Of a stretch of 64,000 nucleotides of DNA, positions 60,268-64,000 are shown one piece after another. How positions within the stretch are numbered: the first letter of the stretch is position 1; each line of letters opens with the position of its first letter. The notes under the pieces are model-generated. The model saw nothing but the letters and a program-made list of their open reading frames with translations, was not told the origin of the DNA and searched no databases. This DNA comes from Haloarchaeobius sp. FL176 (GTDB taxonomy: Archaea > Halobacteriota > Halobacteria > Halobacteriales > Natrialbaceae): positions 62,001 through 126,000 of the forward strand of contig NZ_JANJYH010000008.1 in the NCBI RefSeq assembly GCF_024609245.1, read 5' to 3'. The position numbers were made by a program, and so were the translations under genes.

Positions 60268-61200
60268 TCAGGACGAAGGGTGGAACTCCGTGGCTGCGAG
60301 CTCGGTCTCGACACGCCCGAGCATCTCTTCGAGGGAGACGCCCTCCCGCTCTACGTGTCTGAGCTGTGCTTCGACGCCTGGCTCGAGCTGTGGACTCAGT
60401 ATGAACAGGGCCGCGCCGGTCGCAGTCGCCCGGAGCACCCACTGCGCGAGCGAGGGGACCGGTGGTGTGGTGATGTCGGTCCGGACCGCTGCCACCCGCC
60501 ACGCCTGCTCCCGGCCCTCAGTCATGGAGCGTAACGTCAGCGATTCGTCTAGTTGGCCCAGCAGGGCGTCGATGTCGTCGACACCCGGCGCGTACAGGTC
60601 GGCGAGAGCCCGCTGCTGGGCGTCCACGAGGCCGGCGAGGATGGTGTCGATGGCGAGGTGGTCCGCGTACTTCTGGTCCCTGTCGGGGTCGATACCGACC
60701 GCTTCTAGACTGAGTGCGAGGTCGTAGTTGATGTGGGCGTTCACCCCGAGGAACGCGTCCTGCATGACCAGCGTCTCTTCGTTGACCGCGGCCCCGAAGG
60801 CGACACGCCAGGGGTCGGGGACTGCCGCGATGTCGCCACGCTCGAAGGCGAGGAACGCCCGGCGGTAGTAGTCGGCGAAGGTGACCAGATATCGGCGCAT
60901 CCACTCCGGGTCGGTGAACAGGCCTTCATCGATTCCCTCCTCGACCTGACGGGTCATCCTGACGTAGATGGTGAGGAAGACGGCTCTGCGGTCGTCGCGC
61001 TGGCGGAGCCGGGACTCCAGTCGTCCGAGTCGCTGTTCGGCATCGCCGACCGACTCGAACGGTGCTTCGACGAGTTCGACCAGTGCCGGGTCCGGAGAGC
61101 CAGGTGGTGCGAACCGTCCCGCGTCTCCACGGAACGCGTGCCAGATGGCTCTGAGCTCTGTCGGTCCGACGAGTCGTGCGGTCGTTGCGAGGCCTGCCAT
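60268..61200 (-). CDS. DUF5995-like helical protein
   Basis: 310 residues from the ATG at 61200 (an upstream in-frame stretch to 61458 is Ser/Pro-rich and unlikely). Helix-rich sequence with VFLTIYVRMTRQVEEGIDEG, RYLVTFADYYRRAFLAFERG, FLGVNAHINYDLALSLEAVG and DLYAPGVDDIDALLGQLDES; LGVNAHINYDLALSL is the hallmark of DUF5995, a family of likely enzymes with a buried active site of unknown chemistry. Single gene, divergent from the sensor-domain protein. Confidence 0.75.
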   Translation of the reverse strand: MAGLATTARLVGPTELRAIWHAFRGDAGRFAPPGSPDPALVELVEAPFESVGDAEQRLGRLESRLRQRDDRRAVFLTIYVRMTRQVEEGIDEGLFTDPEWMRRYLVTFADYYRRAFLAFERGDIAAVPDPWRVAFGAAVNEETLVMQDAFLGVNAHINYDLALSLEAVGIDPDRDQKYADHLAIDTILAGLVDAQQRALADLYAPGVDDIDALLGQLDESLTLRSMTEGREQAWRVAAVRTDITTPPVPSLAQWVLRATATGAALFILSPQLEPGVEAQLRHVEREGVSLEEMLGRVETELAATEFHPSS

Positions 61201-61489
61201 CCGGTGTTCCTGCGAGAGGCTTCTCGTTCCCGGAGCAAAAAGGTCGACCCGTCTTTTGCCTGTGACGCCTACTTTCGGTCGGGATGCCGCACGCGAAAGC
61301 TCTCTGGCGACCGATGGCGGCAGGCGTCTCCAGTTGATGAGCGCCGACATGGGCTGGGGAGCCCAGACCAGGAACGACAGAACAGATTCTGACGAATGGG
61401 GCTGAATCTGATATGACGGCTCCGATGGTGTTTCAGGCGATGAAACGCTGGCTTCCATTTTTTACCCCGCTGAAACCTTCTTCCGGCAG

Positions 61490-62173
61490 ATGACGGCCCA
61501 GAGTACAGGGCGAACCAGCAGTTCGCTACTCGGTCGAATCTTCGGGGTTGCTGCCGACCCGCAGACGTACAAGAACTTACTCTACCTTCTGGTACGGTTC
61601 CCACTCGGCATCGCCTACCTGATAGTTTTCGTGACGTTGCTCTCGTTGGGCGTATCGCTCGTGCCACTACTGATCGGAGTCCCGATCCTCGCGGGTGTGC
61701 TCTCGGTCGCCGGCTACGTCGGCGTCGTCGAGGCCGCACTCCTCCGGACGTTACTCGGACGGGATATCGTCTGGACACCGACCAACCCGAACGACACACC
61801 GGTCGTCCCGTACCTCAAGCAGGTCGCGACAGATCCACACAATTACCTACTCCTGCTACTGGCGTTCGTCTCTTTCGCTACTGGCAACGTACTGTTCGTC
61901 GGTCTCGTGGTCTGGTTTGCGCTCTCGTTCAGTTTCGTCATCGCCCCGGCAGCCTACCGGTTCGACAACGTCCAGTACTTCACTGCCTCAGGGCCGGTCG
62001 AACTTGGAATCGTCTCGGTCAGTGAAGAGCAACTGGTCATCGATACCGTGCCCGAAGCGCTGTTGGTCTCACTCCTTGGCATCGTCACCACCGTCATTGG
62101 TCTCCACCTCGTCAACCTCACGACGCAGGTGTACGCCGACATCACCGAGTCACTGCTATCCACTTCAGAGTGA
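61490..62173 (+). CDS. Membrane protein with the 'Sensor' (PF13796-like) domain
   Basis: 227 residues. About four membrane helices: FPLGIAYLIVFVTLLSLGVS, LVPLLIGVPILAGVLSVAGY, NYLLLLLAFVSFATGNVLFV, LLVSLLGIVTTVIGLHLVNL. The N-terminal pattern DPQTYKNLLYLLVRFPLGIA and PLLIGVPIL matches the 'putative sensor' domain found fused to kinases in Actinobacteria and alone in haloarchaea. Function as a stand-alone protein is unknown. Confidence 0.78.
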   Translation: MTAQSTGRTSSSLLGRIFGVAADPQTYKNLLYLLVRFPLGIAYLIVFVTLLSLGVSLVPLLIGVPILAGVLSVAGYVGVVEAALLRTLLGRDIVWTPTNPNDTPVVPYLKQVATDPHNYLLLLLAFVSFATGNVLFVGLVVWFALSFSFVIAPAAYRFDNVQYFTASGPVELGIVSVSEEQLVIDTVPEALLVSLLGIVTTVIGLHLVNLTTQVYADITESLLSTSE

Positions 62174-62303
62174 GTACTGGAACGGATAGAGCCGGCGTTT
62201 CCGCGACAAATTTTCATGACGTGTCTATTACCTGTTTCATATTCTGACACACGCGGCCTACGTTTACAATTCCGTGTGGCATCAGATGAACTGCTACTGC
62301 CAT

Positions 62304-62798
62304 ATGAGCCGATACGAAGCCCGCAAACAGAGGTCGATTACGAGACGCCAGCTCCTTGCGGCTGGCGGGACCACGTTCCTGACCGCTACCGCTGGTTGCT
62401 CGGCGGTCCTCGATTTCGTCGGTGAGCAGGTTCTCGAGGAAGTCAACATCCTCAATCAACTGAACCGGGAGATCAGCGGGTCGATCGAAATTATCGACCC
62501 CGCAGGTGATACCCGTCTCGACACGGCATTCACCGCCCCGTCCACGGAATCCGATGGCGAGAGTAACATCGTCGCGTACCCCGACATCTGGACCAACACA
62601 GGAAGTTACGAGGTGAGTATCGTGCTCACCGACATCGAACTCGAGGGCGTTTCACGGGCGCGCAGGGAGATATCCATCGACGACACCGAAGCGGAAATGC
62701 TCGCTATCGTTATCGGGTCCGGCGACGAGAGCGAGCCGATCGCTTTCCGCGTGGGCGAGTCGTTCTCCGAACTCGGGCAGACGAGCGAGAGTCAGTGA
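62304..62798 (+). CDS. Tat lipoprotein with small beta domain
   Basis: 164 residues from the ATG at 62304. The signal has ITRRQLLAAGG (Tat) and lipobox TATAGC (Cys32). The rest is a beta-sandwich-like domain (EEVNILNQLNREISGSIEII, YEVSIVLTDIELEGVSRARR) of the kind found in many haloarchaeal surface lipoproteins. Unknown function. It follows the sensor-domain gene by 130 bases, same strand. Confidence 0.7.
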   Translation: MSRYEARKQRSITRRQLLAAGGTTFLTATAGCSAVLDFVGEQVLEEVNILNQLNREISGSIEIIDPAGDTRLDTAFTAPSTESDGESNIVAYPDIWTNTGSYEVSIVLTDIELEGVSRARREISIDDTEAEMLAIVIGSGDESEPIAFRVGESFSELGQTSESQ

Positions 62799-62844
62799 AG
62801 TACCACGCGGCGGTGGCCAGTCGTCTCCCGTAGCCGTGAACCGC

Positions 62845-62861
62845 CTGGGGTCGAGCCCCAG
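62845..62861. terminator. Hairpin between convergent genes
   Basis: CTGGGG (62845-62850) and CCCCAG (62856-62861) around TCGAG, between the lipoprotein stop and the kinase stop. No T-tract follows; weak candidate. Confidence 0.3.
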
Positions 62862-62921
62862 TCGTTCGGCCTGTGCTACCTGTCGAGTTTGAGCGGGAGT
62901 ACGCTATTCACCGAACCAGTT

Positions 62922-64000
62922 TCAGGCGTCTATAGACCGTTCGGGCTCGTCCTGTCGCTCGTACCCGTGGAACTCCACGACGACGACAGTTCCCTCGGAG
63001 TTTGCGCGCTCGAATTCGAGTTCGGCGCCGAGTTGGCTGACCGCCCAGTTGACGAACCACAGTCCGACACCGAGTCCGTGCCGATGTTGTGTTTCGCCAG
63101 TTCCGGTCAGGAGGTCACGCTCCCGGTCCGGGATCCCGGGGCCGTTGTCGCCGACTCGAAGCCGCGGAGTCCCGTCGGTGGCAGTGTCAACTTCGATTTC
63201 GACCCTGCCGGGAGCAGCCGAGTGAACGATCGCGTTTTCGACGAGCTCCGCCGCGAGACGCTGCACGATGGTCCGGTGAGAGACGAGCTGAAGGCGTTCG
63301 GGTGCGGAAACTGAGATCTCGGTTTCGGGGTGTTCATCGCGGGTATTCCTCGCCACAGTACGGACCACGGTCACCAGGTCGATCCGTGATGGGGACCCGA
63401 CGGTGTCAGTCATTACTGCTTCGGCGTCCCGCGCTTTCTGACTGATCGAAAGTAGGTCGTCGGCACTCTCCTGAATCGCGGTGCGATGGGTGTCATCCTC
63501 GATGCGGTCGGAGTGCGCAAGGATCACGTCCAACTTGTTCTGGACGTTGTGTCGCAGGACGCGGTTGAGGACAGAGAGGCGCTGCTCCCGCGTGCGCTCG
63601 TCCGTGATGTCCCGAAGGAGAATCGTTCTCGCAACTGGTGGGCTGTCCCTGTCACCGCCTTCCGCTCCGACGGCTGAGACGGTGTACTGGAACCGCCGAC
63701 GTCCCTTCGAAGTTCGAAGCGTTACCGTCCCGGTCGTTCCGGTCGACAGGTCTGCTCCGCTCATCCCCTCGACGACTGACCGGATTGATGTGCCTATCAT
63801 CCGCTGCGTCGAGCTATCGAACAGGTTCTCTGCCGTCGAGTTTGTATCCAGGATGTGGCCATCCCAGTCGACGACGAAGACCGCTTCCTGTAGCTCTTCG
63901 AAGACGCGGGAGCGAGCCACGTAATCTGCTTTCGGAAACCCGATCAACACCGGGTATCGTCGAAGCGAAACCCCCAACAACAGCCCTGACAGCAACAGCC
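62922..64000 (-). CDS. PAS histidine kinase, 5' end outside the window
   Basis: At least 357 residues are in the window; the frame reads in from the right edge with a hydrophobic LLSGLLLGVSLRRYPVL, the last helix of a 7TM or similar membrane sensor. PAS domain (LQEAVFVVDWDGHILDTNST, ~30-150), HisKA with LNRVLRHNVQNKLDVILAH, HATPase with N-box LAAELVENAIVHS, G1 VGDNGPGIPDRER and G2 HGLGVGLWFVNWAV. All motifs are intact. Convergent with the lipoprotein at 62304. Confidence 0.88.
   Translation of the reverse strand, partial: LLLSGLLLGVSLRRYPVLIGFPKADYVARSRVFEELQEAVFVVDWDGHILDTNSTAENLFDSSTQRMIGTSIRSVVEGMSGADLSTGTTGTVTLRTSKGRRRFQYTVSAVGAEGGDRDSPPVARTILLRDITDERTREQRLSVLNRVLRHNVQNKLDVILAHSDRIEDDTHRTAIQESADDLLSISQKARDAEAVMTDTVGSPSRIDLVTVVRTVARNTRDEHPETEISVSAPERLQLVSHRTIVQRLAAELVENAIVHSAAPGRVEIEVDTATDGTPRLRVGDNGPGIPDRERDLLTGTGETQHRHGLGVGLWFVNWAVSQLGAELEFERANSEGTVVVVEFHGYERQDEPERSIDA

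Overview
The window is from a haloarchaeon (class Halobacteria). The evidence is high GC with strong G/C bias at third codon positions, acidic proteins, many Tat-type lipoprotein signals (RR motif plus lipobox Cys), and haloarchaea-specific families: HalX response regulators, HalOD1 output domains, bacterio-opsin-activator HTH-10 regulators, DUF7344, DUF5789 and an Orc1/Cdc6 protein. Most genes have no Shine-Dalgarno; several start 25-31 bases after a TATA-like box, as leaderless haloarchaeal genes do.

Layout. 1-2.6 kb: 3' part of a parallel beta-helix protein and an SdpI-like membrane protein. 2.65-11 kb: a copper/haem-copper maturation locus (NosY, NosF, a NosL-NosD fusion, CcdA, TlpA-like thioredoxin, UreH/SafE-like membrane protein, SCO1-like protein), divergent from a HiPIP-NosL fusion, then a double winged-helix regulator and a small membrane protein. 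No nosZ lies in the window. 11.2-24.7 kb: mostly housekeeping: APC transporter with TrkA-like partner, metallo-beta-lactamase-fold enzymes, amidase, methyltransferase, a two-gene DNA repair unit resembling bacterial MrfAB (DUF1998 helicase plus RNase H-like exonuclease), small proteins and a DUF4097 lipoprotein. 24.8-28 kb: HxlR regulator, CoA-disulfide-reductase-type flavoprotein, tandem UspA.

28.1-31.3 kb is a replication origin: an orc1/cdc6 gene reading away from a 1.8-kb gene-free stretch with an AT-rich unwinding candidate (about 29966-30078) and at least nine copies of an ORB-like element (core GAAACGGTGGTG), plus one more copy beyond the far end of orc1. The element left of the AT-rich core is inverted relative to those on the right.

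31.5-43 kb: HalOD1 and DUF7344 regulatory proteins, a decayed HalOD1 gene, UspA, CNNM/CBS protein, PhoD phosphatase, lipoprotein, hydrolase, HTH-10 regulator, a lone tyrosine recombinase, alcohol dehydrogenase and PPOX-type protein. 43.2-45.9 kb is a foreign or decaying patch: a broken IS4-type transposase, an AT-richer lipoprotein gene and a frameshifted GAF/kinase gene.

45.9-57 kb is rich in signal transduction: HalX response regulator divergent from a coupled pair of 7TM histidine kinases, of which the first has lost its phospho-acceptor His and ATP-site residues while the second keeps them; remains of two more kinases; an intact PAS kinase followed by a GAF/HTH-10 regulator; and two small genes sharing a leader element. 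57-64 kb: CspA, zinc-ribbon protein, a PiT phosphate transporter coupled to a two-TM protein carrying 54 in-phase Val-every-fourth-residue repeats, DUF5995-like protein, sensor-domain membrane protein, Tat lipoprotein and a histidine kinase cut by the window end.

The most notable items are the tetrad-repeat protein coupled to PiT, the pseudokinase/kinase pair, the HiPIP-NosL and NosL-NosD fusions in a locus lacking nosZ, and the long ORB array.
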